A stretch of DNA of 64,000 nucleotides from Nematostella vectensis. Lineage: Eukaryota; Cnidaria; Anthozoa; Actiniaria; Edwardsiidae. The stretch's first letter is position 1; every line of letters starts with the position of its first letter. The stretch spans positions 12,770,085 through 12,834,084 of the forward strand of contig NC_064043.1 in NCBI RefSeq assembly GCF_932526225.1, written 5' to 3'. A model generated the notes under the pieces. It saw only the letters and a program-made list of their open reading frames with translations. It was not told where the DNA came from and did not search any database. Of this stretch, positions 46,209 through 56,183 are shown in pieces. The translations under genes and the position numbers were made by a program.

Positions 46209-48458
46209 ATAGGATACTGACAGGTTTATATAAGTTTCCTTTTCAATAAACTTATTGTCTACGCCTAAGAAATCCTATCTACACCTCGTTTGTTTTTTTA
46301 AGCGAATAAGTATTACACAAAATTCCCCGTCTTGCATCCTGGCTAATCAATCAAGCGCGTAAGAGTGGTGTGATTCTGAAGGCCTTGCTGAGGAGAAATG
46401 TCATAGTATAGCCATTCCTCTTTTGGCGTAACAACAATGTTGGCACCCATTTCTCTGCTGTTCACATTAGATAGTCCTCAAGGTGAAACATTTGGAATTC
46501 CGAAACTGATTACATCCTGTCAACTAGTAAAGCCAATCCTTAAAGGCCAAGAAGGAGTATTTAGCTTCCCGCAAAAAAAATATTTATTCTTAGTTCTCGG
46601 GTTAACTGGCTTTTTGACCTCATCTTATAAACACAATGGATTCTCTTTCCGCGCATTGAGATTATCGCGCCCCAAGGGCATCGAAAACCCGAAAACACCT
46701 TGGAGCAGAATATGTATTTGATCGTATGATCGTTCAGGGTTTTTCTCTCAGACCTTTTGACCTTAAACGAGGAAAGCCATAATGCTTACTGCTCCAGACT
46801 GCTTTTGCTTGCGCCTTTCCGCCAAGTACATGTGTTAATAAGTTGTGTAGAAAATCAAGAAAAGCGTGTTGGACGCATAACAACAGTAAATACTTTAATT
46901 AAAAATACAAATAGACTGATGTTTTGTCTAGGCGTATGACCTTTGGAGTGTGCTTAAACACCCTGCATCAATGAAATGGCCATCATACCGGTACAAAGCC
47001 GTACCATGCCCGAGTTTGGTGCCCCTGGGCCGAACAGGCTAACAGGCAAATATTGTTACAAGGAATTTTGTTGCCTGTGTTCTCGAAAAAAATATATCTA
47101 TTTCATTTTATATTGATGCTACATCTCTCAGACCTACGAGAAGAGAACCTAAAAGGAAATTATGTTTGGAAAGAGGAGGTCGTTTAATATTTTGCGGGCG
47201 GCAATCAAGATATATTTTTTGGCCGAACAGAGAGAGAAAAGGTCAGAAAGAAAGCACTGCAATTCTCAAGCATAAAATTTTTTTAAAATAATATAGTGCT
47301 TTTAAACACGATCTCGTGACCTTTATCTAGAGCCCTCAGCCAATCACATCAAAAAATGTACAACACAAAGCACTTGAGATAATGTCTGATATTCTGCCTG
47401 CTTATGTAACAAACCGGCTTTTCAAGTCGAAAGATATCCAAGTGTTTATAGGGGGAGGGAGTGAGGTTTCCACATCAATTGTACCGAAAAAAGGCTTTGA
47501 AACATCCAGGTTAAAGCTTAAAGAATTCGCTATAGATTTACTTTTTACACCTTGCATTGACTAATCAAAGGAGGTCTTTGGCTACATTCTTATGACTGAA
47601 CATTATCTGTTCATTGAGCTATTCAAAACCGAATGGCCCACGCTAGTGTGCTAGTATAGGCAAAATAGAAGACTTTTTAGGCTTAGTGAGGGTGAAGCAC
47701 TTGTCATTTTCATTTAGGGGGATTGTGTCGCCTTGCCAGAAAAAAGGTTTTGGGGCGTATTCTTTCTTACTTAAGAACGCGATCCACAATCAGTCTTAGT
47801 GTCAAAAGATAATATATCGTAATATATATTTTTAGTTGCATCCGTGACCCTATAAAATAGTTAGAAGGGTAAATATGAATATAATATGATCAGCATGTAT
47901 GATTGATAATATTTTTTGATACCTCAGTGAATTTAGCTTGACGAAGTCCGTGTGTCTGATAGCAATTTTTGGTAGAAGTGAAAGATGACTGATCTCAACA
48001 GCAGTGAAACCAAAGTTCATAGACACGGTGACTGCGATGTAGTTGAACAAGAGCATCCATTCGTCGGGGTTATCCGCACATGGAGTACACCTCATGAACA
48101 GGAAAGGGACGGCAATAAAGAGCACCACAACGCCGACCAAATGCCATGCCTTGCGCCGACCAAACTTTGAAATAAAGGGGACTTTCCATCGATCGCATGC
48201 ATAACCAATAACAGGAGAGAGAAAACTGTTGGTTATTTGTCCACAGAGAAAAATAATTCCGGTGCTACTGCTTGATATTCCAATCACTTTTGTGAGAAAA
48301 ACCAGGAGGTAGCTAAATGCGGCGTAAGTTAGCAAATCATTTTGAATATGTCCAACTCCATAGCAAAATCGCTGTTGGTTAGATAATTTTTCTTCACTGT
48401 CGGGATGACCATTTTTTGTTATTACAGCAGGCTGTGATTTTTTCGTTTCTGGAGCCAT
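40061..48458 (-). CDS. MFSD12: MFSD12, lysosomal/melanosomal MFS transporter
   Basis: Nine exons on the minus strand: 48458-47923, 45528-45420, 44841-44751, 44150-43750, 43498-43406, 42004-41912, 41426-41250, 40753-40653 and 40229-40061. All phases agree and give about 589 residues. Family signatures: YGVGHIQNDL and SYLLVFLTKV at the start, GQITNSFLSPVIGYACDRW, GRRKAWHLVG, FTAVEISHLSLLP and LNSLR, then a long cytosolic loop in exon 4 (about 130 residues), VSNSYFPLYLVDVLHLEK, GGGYSVMLVTMLTM, and SGAFVYGAASLLDKLGNG with a Cys-containing end. In mammals MFSD12 is needed for cysteine import into lysosomes and melanosomes. The exon 5 donor, GTTGGC, is weak. An in-frame TTG-started extension upstream of the ATG at 48458 is ignored. 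Introns carry several inverted-repeat elements. Confidence 0.93.
42066..42160. mobile_element. Short hairpin MITE in MFSD12 intron
   Basis: CCTGAGTATCAGGC (42069) faces GCCTTGATACTCAGG (to 42157) across about 60 bp of G-rich then C-rich DNA. The CCTGAGTATCAGGC motif also occurs in both copies of the segmental duplication (about 368 and 8610), so it is a family terminus. Confidence 0.65.
42371..43358. mobile_element. About 1 kb non-autonomous element in MFSD12 intron
   Basis: The left end CTATTCAGACCGGG is followed by a G-run and GAGGCTTTTGAGGC. The right end, read in reverse complement, gives CTATTCAGACCGGGCTTTTT, then GAGGCTTCC, CCGG and a G18-class run (C-run at 43303-43322). A TTTA-like duplication may flank it. 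The interior has no recognisable frame. It sits between exons 5 and 6. Confidence 0.77.
44377..44724. mobile_element. MITE, copy 2, in MFSD12 intron 3
   Basis: Homologous to 38256-38520, with the same blocks from CAGTGCTGAATAACG to the CGCGCGGTAC motif. It ends CGTTTTTCAGCACTG, the inverse of its own start. It has about 65 bp of extra sequence (44559-44635) compared with copy 1. Confidence 0.8.
44922..45109. mobile_element. 188-bp MITE flanked by TTAA
   Basis: The left end TTAAAGGTTGGTTCTCACT and the right end AGTGAGAACCAACCTTAA are inverted copies. Each arm continues with GGACG..AAGCGCAAGCGGAA. The interior repeats the same motifs several times (GATTCTCACT, AAGCGCAAGCG). A TTAA flank on each side is as seen for piggyBac-type insertions. 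It lies in the intron between MFSD12 exons 2 and 3. Confidence 0.82.
45636..45700. mobile_element. Possible retroelement terminus
   Basis: The motif AACGATATTTCGGCAGGCC, then AATACCTGCCTTCTTCAGG, has a GGCAGG/CCTGCC stem. It resembles the TTTCG..CTTCTTCAGG terminal motif of dispersed retroelements in many animals. No reverse transcriptase remnant was seen nearby. Confidence 0.35.
45858..46208. repeat. Facing G-run and C-run in MFSD12 intron 1
   Basis: A run of about 22 G (45859-45880) and a run of more than 30 C (about 46177-46208) lie 300 bp apart in inverted orientation, possibly the subterminal tracts of another inverted-repeat element. The rest of the intron, to 47922, shows no exon. Confidence 0.6.
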
Positions 48459-51218
48459 GATGTTTTTTTCTTCTTCTTCCAACCTTGTTGATGCAACGCG
48501 CTGAGCTCGGTACCCACAAAGACTGGCCTCCGAGTCCTACCAAGAATTTATGTATTTTGCTTGTTGACTGCATTGGTTGAAAAACATCAGATGATGGAAA
48601 GGCTCAGATTTCACTCAGAACAAAAGAAAAACAGGGCCAAAGGTGACAGGAAATTTCAAATTTAGCATTTGAGATACTTGTTCACGCCATTGTTCTGTCA
48701 TGTACTGCATTATCAACTTATCAATTGTACTGGAGATCACATTCTATTGTTTGGAGAGATTTGATTACCGAGGTTAAATGCCGCGGGATATTTTCTCAGA
48801 AAATAGAATTTCAATGTGGTCTTTTTCATCAGGGAAAGTGACCTTTGAGATTTTGAAAAATTATTGGGCAACACTACAAAATGTACGTCATTTTGACTAA
48901 TTTATAACCCGATTTGCTGTCATCTGACTTATCTGTGCAGCGAATTTCGCAGTTTGGGTAATTGATTTTAAGTGATAGAGCCCTATTTGAGCGAATGTAA
49001 AACCGACACTTAAAACAAAATCCAATCAAATAGCTCATTTGCTTGTGAAAACAAAGAATCACACGTTTGCAGTAGTGCTCTTTGTGAGGAGGAAATCGAG
49101 AAGCTTCTACTCATATTTTTGTTAAGGTATGCGTGCTTGCTGCCAATAAGAAAGATGAACGCGCGGGTGAGCTTACTTTATCTTGTTAGATTGTTTGCGC
49201 ACGAAGTTCACGGCATGACCCTGGCTGTGAACTTGCGTGCCATGTCGACTCAGAGCAGGTTTTTCCATACTTGTTCCAGATACTGGAAAAGAGCCAGAAA
49301 TCCATTTATCTTTGCCTCGGCTTAATTTCCAAGTTAAAGTTTATTATCGATAGCAGCGCACGATCCATAGTGGAAACGAATAAAAGCAAAGAAAACCCCT
49401 TGCGGGACATTTTATGTCTTAATATGAAATGCTCTTGTGCTGATACCAGATCATCTTAGCACCCTTACAGTGACTCCAAATCTTCTTCTATCCCCGGTCT
49501 CATGGTATTGGTATGAAACACTAATACAATAAAAAACAGGCCAAAAGTAGACCTTGCACTGACCTGAAATTATCATTTCTACATTTCTAAGCCTAACAGG
49601 TTTTTCTCTCGGTTGAGGTCGCTTAACAAAAGATCTTGTTCGAAGGAGAATCGCTCTTCGACGTTAAAGAGATTAAAAAATAGCATCATTGAAGGGATTA
49701 AATAAAGCGTGTATACAGGAACTTCTCTTGCAGCTTATAAACGATAAAAATAACCATATAGCTCTTGTATATACGTGATATAGACCCCTGAATGTAACTC
49801 TGAGGTAATACGGGGGCGTGCACAGGTAAGTCAGCATTTGCAAATTATGCTCAGTACAAAAATAAAATTGTTTCGTCGCGTTTTATAAGAAATCGTGTTG
49901 AGTCAGCGTTTTCAAGGCGTAAACAGGAAGTGAGGTCATCATCATAAAATAAGAAGGTTATGTAACATATCCCTTATGCACGCACCGCGTGCATAGGAAA
50001 AGCATTAAATACCATCTTTGGGAAAGCTCCCACTATTTATCGTTGGTTGAGCGTGGATACAATACACGCATTGTAGGATCTATTCCGTCTTCCCTGTCCC
50101 GTTATCCCTCAAATGTCAGGGGGAGGGGGAGGGCTGATACATGCGAGAGCGTGTACTGAGATAGAGTTGTCAAGTAGTCAATAAAATTATTATCTTTACG
50201 TCATTGTAACTAAAATACCAGGAATCTCATTCTCTATACATACATCTTAAATTAAAGATCACGCTTTATGTATCGGTGATGTTTATTCCGCGTACGTTTG
50301 CATCCAGCCAACTCGCAGCTAACAGCTCTAAACTTCGTTTCATTAATAAGTTTTTTTCAAATAGACAAACACTGATTTTACCACAATATTCCCATCATCA
50401 TCTGGGACCCCGCTTAATTCTGTGAGGACGAGAATGGCACGGAAAAGAGGAATGAGAAAAATTAGGGAGAACGAAGTTCTGCGCAAGATAAGCATAATCA
50501 AGAATTTAGCCAAAAATTGTCGTTTTTGCCAAATGCGGTCACTTCCATATAAGGAATCAAATATATTCCTTATTTGGAAAAACTGCATAATTCTTGTCAT
50601 TTTAAAGGTTGCCGTACCACAGGTGCTTCGTAAACATTATGACTTGTAATCAGAAGAAAAAAACAGTGACTGTGTCCATCTTTGGTCAATGCAGAAAGTA
50701 TCTGAATAGAAACTAAGAGTCCTCGGTACCAGTCCCTCAAAACGACAACGTTTTCTTCATATGAGAGAGGATATTGGATATTCAGCTTTCAGCATTCCTT
50801 TTTTTAAATAGTGAAAATCCCCTCTCTCTCTCTCTCTCCTTCACTAACTCAAACACCTAAATACATTGAGTTTCCCAAGGATGATTTTGGACAAAAAAAA
50901 AACAATTGATTATGCTAGACTCGCCGTAGCTATTTCTGGAAAGGCGTGGTGAGGCAGGCAATTGGTTTTAAGGAAGTGAGGGAGAATGGGGCTAGCGATC
51001 TCCACTTGCACCAAGTTTCTCTCTACACAGGAAACCCAAATATATTTTTTCTTTTTCAGCTCTTTGAGCGCAAGACATTAGAGATTAGAAACTAGTTCTA
51101 TTAGAAAGTTAATTAGTTTATCCAATAGAAGGTTATTAAAAAGTAATTACTAATAGAAAGTGAATGCTTTCTATTAGAACGAACAAGTTTTAGTAAAGGG
51201 GTTCTTGAAAAAAAAAAC
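48459..51218. other. Intergenic region upstream of MFSD12
   Basis: It should contain the MFSD12 promoter, but no TATA box or known site stands out. A (CT)n tract lies at 50821-50839. A minus-strand frame of 85 codons at 50343-50600 has no recognised domain and no splice support. Confidence 0.45.
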
Positions 51219-51542
51219 CGCTTATCAGCATGAAATCAAAATACAAATCATACGGTATTTATACAAAGGTTGGAGTGCTGAAATCAGCCGACTGGGAAAC
51301 CTGTGGTGTGGACACGAAAAATTGCATCCACTATATGAAACTCGCGCATGCGCTAAAAAGACCGCTAATCAGCATGAAATAAAAATACAAATAAGCCGAC
51401 TGGGGAACCTGTGGTGTGGACACAAAAAATCGCATCTACTATATGAAACTCGCGCATGCGCTAAAAAGACCGCTGATCAGCATGAAATAAAAATGCAAAT
51501 CAGCCGACTGGGAAGCCTGTGGTGTGGACAGGAAAAATCAGG
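51219..51542 (+). repeat. 108-bp tandem repeat with an open reading frame
   Basis: Three units contain ATCAGCATGAAAT, CAGCCGACTGGG, CCTGTGGTGTGGACA and CTCGCGCATGCGCTAAAAAG. Units 2 and 3 are close to exact; unit 1 has an extra insert (TACGGTATTTATACAAAGG). Because the period is a multiple of three, a 116-codon frame (51205-51555) stays open with 36-residue repeats such as ISRLGNLWCGH and LYETRACAKK. It lies about 0.4 kb upstream of the CHST gene. Coding function is doubtful. Confidence 0.8.
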
Positions 51543-51945
51543 CTTATCGCATTAAAATTGATGTTTTCAGAAAATACGGGTAATACATCTGATAACACAG
51601 TTTGTGGCGATAGCAAGTGGGAAATCTTTTGTTTGACTGTTTGACTGCGCCGACGGTCTGCTGCTTACATCACCTTCATATGTTTAACGGCTTAAGCAGA
51701 CGAAATAAAACACAGCATTTTACATTTTTCTTTTTTTAAACAAAATCTATGGGTTCTACTTTTTATCTCAATATTCGTGTGAGTAAGACACCCTAGTGCA
51801 ATTCTGTTCATATTTCATTGATGACTTTTTTCAATTAAATGTTTACATAGAGGAGGAAATACAACTTTTATTTGCCGCTTTGTATAAATTAATCTACATC
51901 TTCGTCTTTACTTAGACCACAACATTAGGTACGACTGTCATTATT

Positions 51946-54549
51946 ATGTCAAAAGTCCATTTCCCTAACACACAGAGTTGGAAGAGGTGTTTCGAGATGA
52001 AAAAACAAGCGGCGCGTTTTGCGGCCATTTTAGTTTTCGTTTTCTTTCTCTTTGTGTTGCTTTGTTCAATATGTCAAGATACCAAATCAAGATTCAAGCT
52101 GAAAAGTGAGTCAAACATCAAGCACTTTTACTAAAAGGAAAGAAAAACTTTATGTCATTGACATTGTTGGCTGAATCTGATGCCCTGATTTGTGTTCCTG
52201 CTAGTTAATACGACACGCGTAAGACTTTCACCTGTGATCGTGAAAGGATTTATATATAATCAATTTCTAATTTCTATCAATATTGAAAGACCAAACTCCC
52301 CTTACGTATTTTTTTTTACTATATTAATATCGAATATATGTTGATTGCTTTGATGTCTCAACATAGGAATTAAACACAGCCCAACATCGTACAACGAAAA
52401 CAAGCTGAGAATAATTTTCTTAGTAAGTATTCAGTATTTATTTCGTATTGTATAAAAAGTCCTTAAATCAGTCCGTCTCTTTGTATCCTTACATATCGAT
52501 TCAACCATTTCTTAGGAAAAACAGAACAATTCTTGAAAGAGCAGCTGTCCAATTGGAGCCCAGCTTTCTTAGCGGGTGTATATACACTTTTGGTCAATGT
52601 GTGACTAGCTAACACGGGTAAAAATACGAAACACAGCAAATTGTATTTTTTTTTTTTTTTTGTTACATCCAGCTGTAAGGTGATTATACAATTCCTTAAC
52701 CCCTATAACAAGGATACGAAAATCCGATCATCTTCGCGAGCTCATGAAAATTGTTGTCAATTTATGTGGGCTGGCGTGTTGCTGGCTTATACAGAAGTGG
52801 ACAGAAGAACAGACATAACCGGAACTCGCATTTCCTCTTACAACATCCAGGTTTTCTGCACTCAAATAATTCCCAAAACTGGTAATCAGGGATCGCAATG
52901 CAAATTTGGGTTCACAGTCTCAAATGGTGCGTCTCTACACTTATTGTCAATGTGTGGGTAGAGTTTTCTGATAAAAATCTGACCTCCCCAGAAAGAACCT
53001 TTTATACCATTGCAGTATCTCCACGGGACGTTTATTGTCGGATCTAGCTACAAAAAGTTTACTATTAGATTTACCAGAGTGATCTAGATTGCCTTTTATA
53101 TTGCGAACCGGAAGTGGACCACTGCACCCCTGGGTACGGGCTGGGTTCGCTTACAAACGGAAGGAACGTAACCGAGAACTTTGGTGTGATCAAAATAATT
53201 CCTTATATAAACCTATTTTTTAAAAAAATGGTTGCACCCGAGAATCCATATATGATAACCCGCACTGCCTTGTGGGTATCAAATAGTTGAGATACTCGTA
53301 CATTTAAAACAAATCATGCAAGTTTGGAAAACCCTAGTATTTTTAATGTGCCTCTAAGCCAGTAAATATTCACATGACGTTCAGAACGAGATTTTGCCAC
53401 TTTTTTTGTCATGTATAATGCATGCAATGCTGACTATGACACGTCCTCCCTGTCAAGTCCTCCCTGTCACATCCTCCCTGTCACGTCCTCCCTGTCGCAT
53501 TCTTCCTGTCACATTCTCCCTGTCACATCCTCCCTGTCACTTCCTCCCTGTCTCATCCTCCCTGTCACGTCCTCCATGTCACATTCTCCCTGTCACATTC
53601 TCCCTGTCACGTCCTCCCTGTCACGTCCTCCCTGTCACGTCCTCCCTGTCACGTCCTCCCTGTCACGTCCTATCCTTCTTCCTTCCTGATAATGTCATCA
53701 GCCACCATTTTCCCACAGAATGAGAAAGTCAAGAGAGCAAAGGCGTGTAAGAGACTGGGTCTGACCACAGGCCGCTCCCACGTGATCCATCACCCTTGGA
53801 AGCTGCGCACAGCTCTTGTCGATGACGTCAGCCAGGTCATGTTCTGTTACATCCCCAAAGTCGCGTCGGGAAACTGGAAACGAGTCTTCATCATGCTGCA
53901 AAAGGGCATTAGTAACCCGGCCTTCATAGATACACAGGCTGCCCATAATACAAAACTAAGAAACCTAGGCAGTTCGAGCAGTGAAGAAATAGCGCGCGTA
54001 GTAAAGAAGTATAGACAGTTCGTCGTTGTACGAGAACCAATGGAGAGGCTGCTGTCGGCGTATATAAACAAAATCCACAAGGCCGACTACACGGGAAAAT
54101 TTCACCGATTACTAGGACGACAGGGTCTACCACAGGGTGACCACAAGATACCATATCAAGAACAAGTAAACGACACTGAGAAGATCTCCTTTTCAGAGTT
54201 CGTTGATTTTATCATCACTCAAGCGAGCGCTGGGGAGCGATTAGAAATCCACTGGGAGCGAATGCACAAGATTTGTTACCCTTGTTTCTTTGAGTATGAT
54301 TATATTGGAAAGTATGAGACATTACAAAGGGATTCCAGGTTTATCCTGGACAGAGTACCTGGCGCGCAAGGATGGTCCCTACCAGATGTCAAGGCGGACA
54401 AGGGTCGCACCACAAAGGCCAATGAGCGGCGGTACTTTTCCCAGTTGAGGGTTGATCAGTTACGAGGACTCTTAGAGGTGTATAGGCTCGACTACGAGCT
54501 TTTTAACTACCCTTTACCTATACACCTGTTCAACGTTATACGAACATAA
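51946..54549 (+). CDS. Golgi carbohydrate sulfotransferase, CHST8-14/HNK-1 class
   Basis: Three exons, 51946-52105, 52367-52422 and 53719-54549, join in frame (phases 1 and 0) to a 348-residue type II membrane protein. Exon 1 encodes a short cytosolic tail with basic residues and a membrane anchor (AAILVFVFFLFVLLCSIC, about residues 25-42). Exon 2 is an 18-codon stem. Exon 3 holds the catalytic domain: CYIPKVASGNWKRV (5'-phosphosulfate site, about 115-128; the family usually has PKVACTNW), FVVVREPMERLLSAYINK (3'-phosphate site, about 173-190) and FEYDYIGKYETL. The family transfers sulfate from PAPS to GalNAc, GlcA or related sugars on chondroitin/dermatan or HNK-1-type glycans in the Golgi. 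The acceptor cannot be assigned. An ATG at 51997 is an alternative start. The last 14 codons start an 80-bp tandem array. Confidence 0.92.
53443..53669. repeat. 14-bp minisatellite at the CHST exon 3 acceptor
   Basis: About sixteen units of CCTCCCTGTCACRT lie in intron 2 and end about 50 bp upstream of the AG acceptor at 53717-53718. The tract is strongly pyrimidine-rich on the transcribed strand and could act as an extended polypyrimidine tract. The long frames across it are repeat artefacts. Confidence 0.93.
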
Positions 54550-55135
54550 CGTTATACGAGCATTATAGCTTTATCAAACTGTCCAACTACCCTTTACCTA
54601 TACACCTGTTCAACGTTATACGAACATAACGTTATACGAGCATTATAGCTTTATCAAACTGTCCAACTACCCTTTACCTATACACCTGTTCAACGTTATA
54701 CGAACATAACGTTATACGAGCATTATAGCTTTATCAAACTGTCCAACTACCCTTTACCTATACACCTGTTCAACGTTATACGAACATAACGTTATACGAG
54801 CATTATAGCTTTATCAAACTGTCCAACTACCCTTTACCTATACACCTGTTCGACGTTATACGAACATAACGTTATACGAACATTATAGCTTTATCAAACT
54901 GTCCAACTACCCTTTACCTATACACCTGTTCGACGTTATACGAACATAACGTTATACGAGCATTATAGCTTTATCAAACTGTCCAACTACCCTTTACCTA
55001 TACACCTGTTCGACGTTATACGAACATAACGTTATATGAACATTATAGCTTTATCAAACTGTCCAACTACCCTTTACCTATACACCTGTCCAACGTTATA
55101 CGAACATAACCTTATACGGACATCATAGATTCATC
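54507..55135. repeat. 80-bp tandem array derived from the CHST 3' end
   Basis: Eight units start with AACTACCCTTTACCTATACA and contain CAACGTTATACGAACATAAC and CATTATAGCTTTATCAAACT. The first unit includes the last codons (NYPLPIHLFNVIRT) and stop of CHST. The first four units are identical or nearly so, later ones carry CGACG for CAACG, and decayed half-units continue to about 55370. Each unit also contains a twofold internal repeat of AACGTTATACGARCAT. Confidence 0.96.
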
Positions 55136-56183
55136 AAACTGTTCAAAGTTACACGAACATCGATGATTTATCAACCTGTTCAACGTCAAATGAACATCAT
55201 AGATTTATCAAGCTGTTCAACGTTACCCAACATCATATAAATTTATCAAATAATTATTCAATGTGTTACACGAACATCATATACCCTGGTTCCAGAGCCT
55301 CGTGCAGTCTGGGACCAGGGTAAACATCATAAAGATTTATCAAACTTTACAACGTTACACGAACATCGTACTTGCTCCACATTTCACCAAAATAATAGGT
55401 GTATGACTACAACCTGGAGCCATCGCGCCGGCATAACTGATTAGCGATCGTTACTAGATTCAAACTTTTCATTACGCAGGATAGGGAAGAAAAGAAGTAA
55501 AGGAAGGGAATCATCTACTGGATTGCGTCGGAATGCGTTTTGTTCAGCCTTTTAAACAAGTTTATTGGCACAACCTGCACGGGGAACATAACATCCTTGC
55601 AAGAAAACAAAGACCAAAAAAAATAAAGGAACTAGCAATTTATTATGAAGTATTTTAAAGACCTTATTTTCGTATTACGCCATTTAATAATTAATTTATT
55701 TGCAACCTTACAGGCTTATGGTTTCTCTGTTCTAGTCCATTTCTCAAGCCGTAACAGTATTCTCAAAATATAACAAAAATAAATTAACGGCCAAAAACTG
55801 ATGGACAATGACGGAGAATGGCAAAGCAATTAAAGCTTATGAGCAGTCTGTAACAGAGACAACTCTAAGACTCTCGTAGTTCATGCATCAGATCAATCGT
55901 TTGTGCCATTTGATAAAAAGAGCCAAACCTTCACAAATGGCGGGTAACAGGGCTATATTTTGTCCATACATCAGTAAAAAGCCTACTGCTTCTGGGAAGG
56001 TCCCAGCAGCGCACCCTTTAGGTACACCATTTCACATTAATCAGAGCCCAAAGTTCATCATTGGCCGGTAACAGCGCTAGATTTCCACTCTACATCAAAA
56101 TTCTATTGCTTCTTATAACAAGGTTCTAGGAGCAGACCCCGTGGTTCACCATTCAACCTGAATTCGAATAGTAGACGAGGCGT
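55136..56183. other. Region between CHST and USP38 3' ends
   Basis: The decayed array continues at first. A palindrome, ACCCTGGT..CCAGA / TCTGG..ACCAGGGT, lies at 55283-55322. Two degenerate copies of about 115 bp (about 55935-56045 and 56050-56160) share GGTAACAG, TACATCA, ATTGCTTCT-like and TTCACCATT-like blocks. No gene is seen. Confidence 0.55.

Noticed and set aside
48459-48482. N-terminal extension EEEEKNI of MFSD12
   Set aside because: The extension would need a TTG start; the first ATG in frame is at 48458.
52641-52961. 106-codon frame in CHST intron 2
   Set aside because: It begins in a T-run and has no matching splice phases. The 52422 to 53719 junction joins the anchor/stem to the catalytic domain cleanly.
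53394-53689. Plus-strand frames rich in LPVTSSLSRPPCH repeats
   Set aside because: They are translations of the 14-bp minisatellite in CHST intron 2, open in several frames at once.
54620-54660. loxP-like reading of ATAACGTTATACGA motifs in the 80-bp array
   Set aside because: The resemblance is superficial. The 13-bp inverted arms and spacer of lox sites are absent; the motifs are direct repeats.
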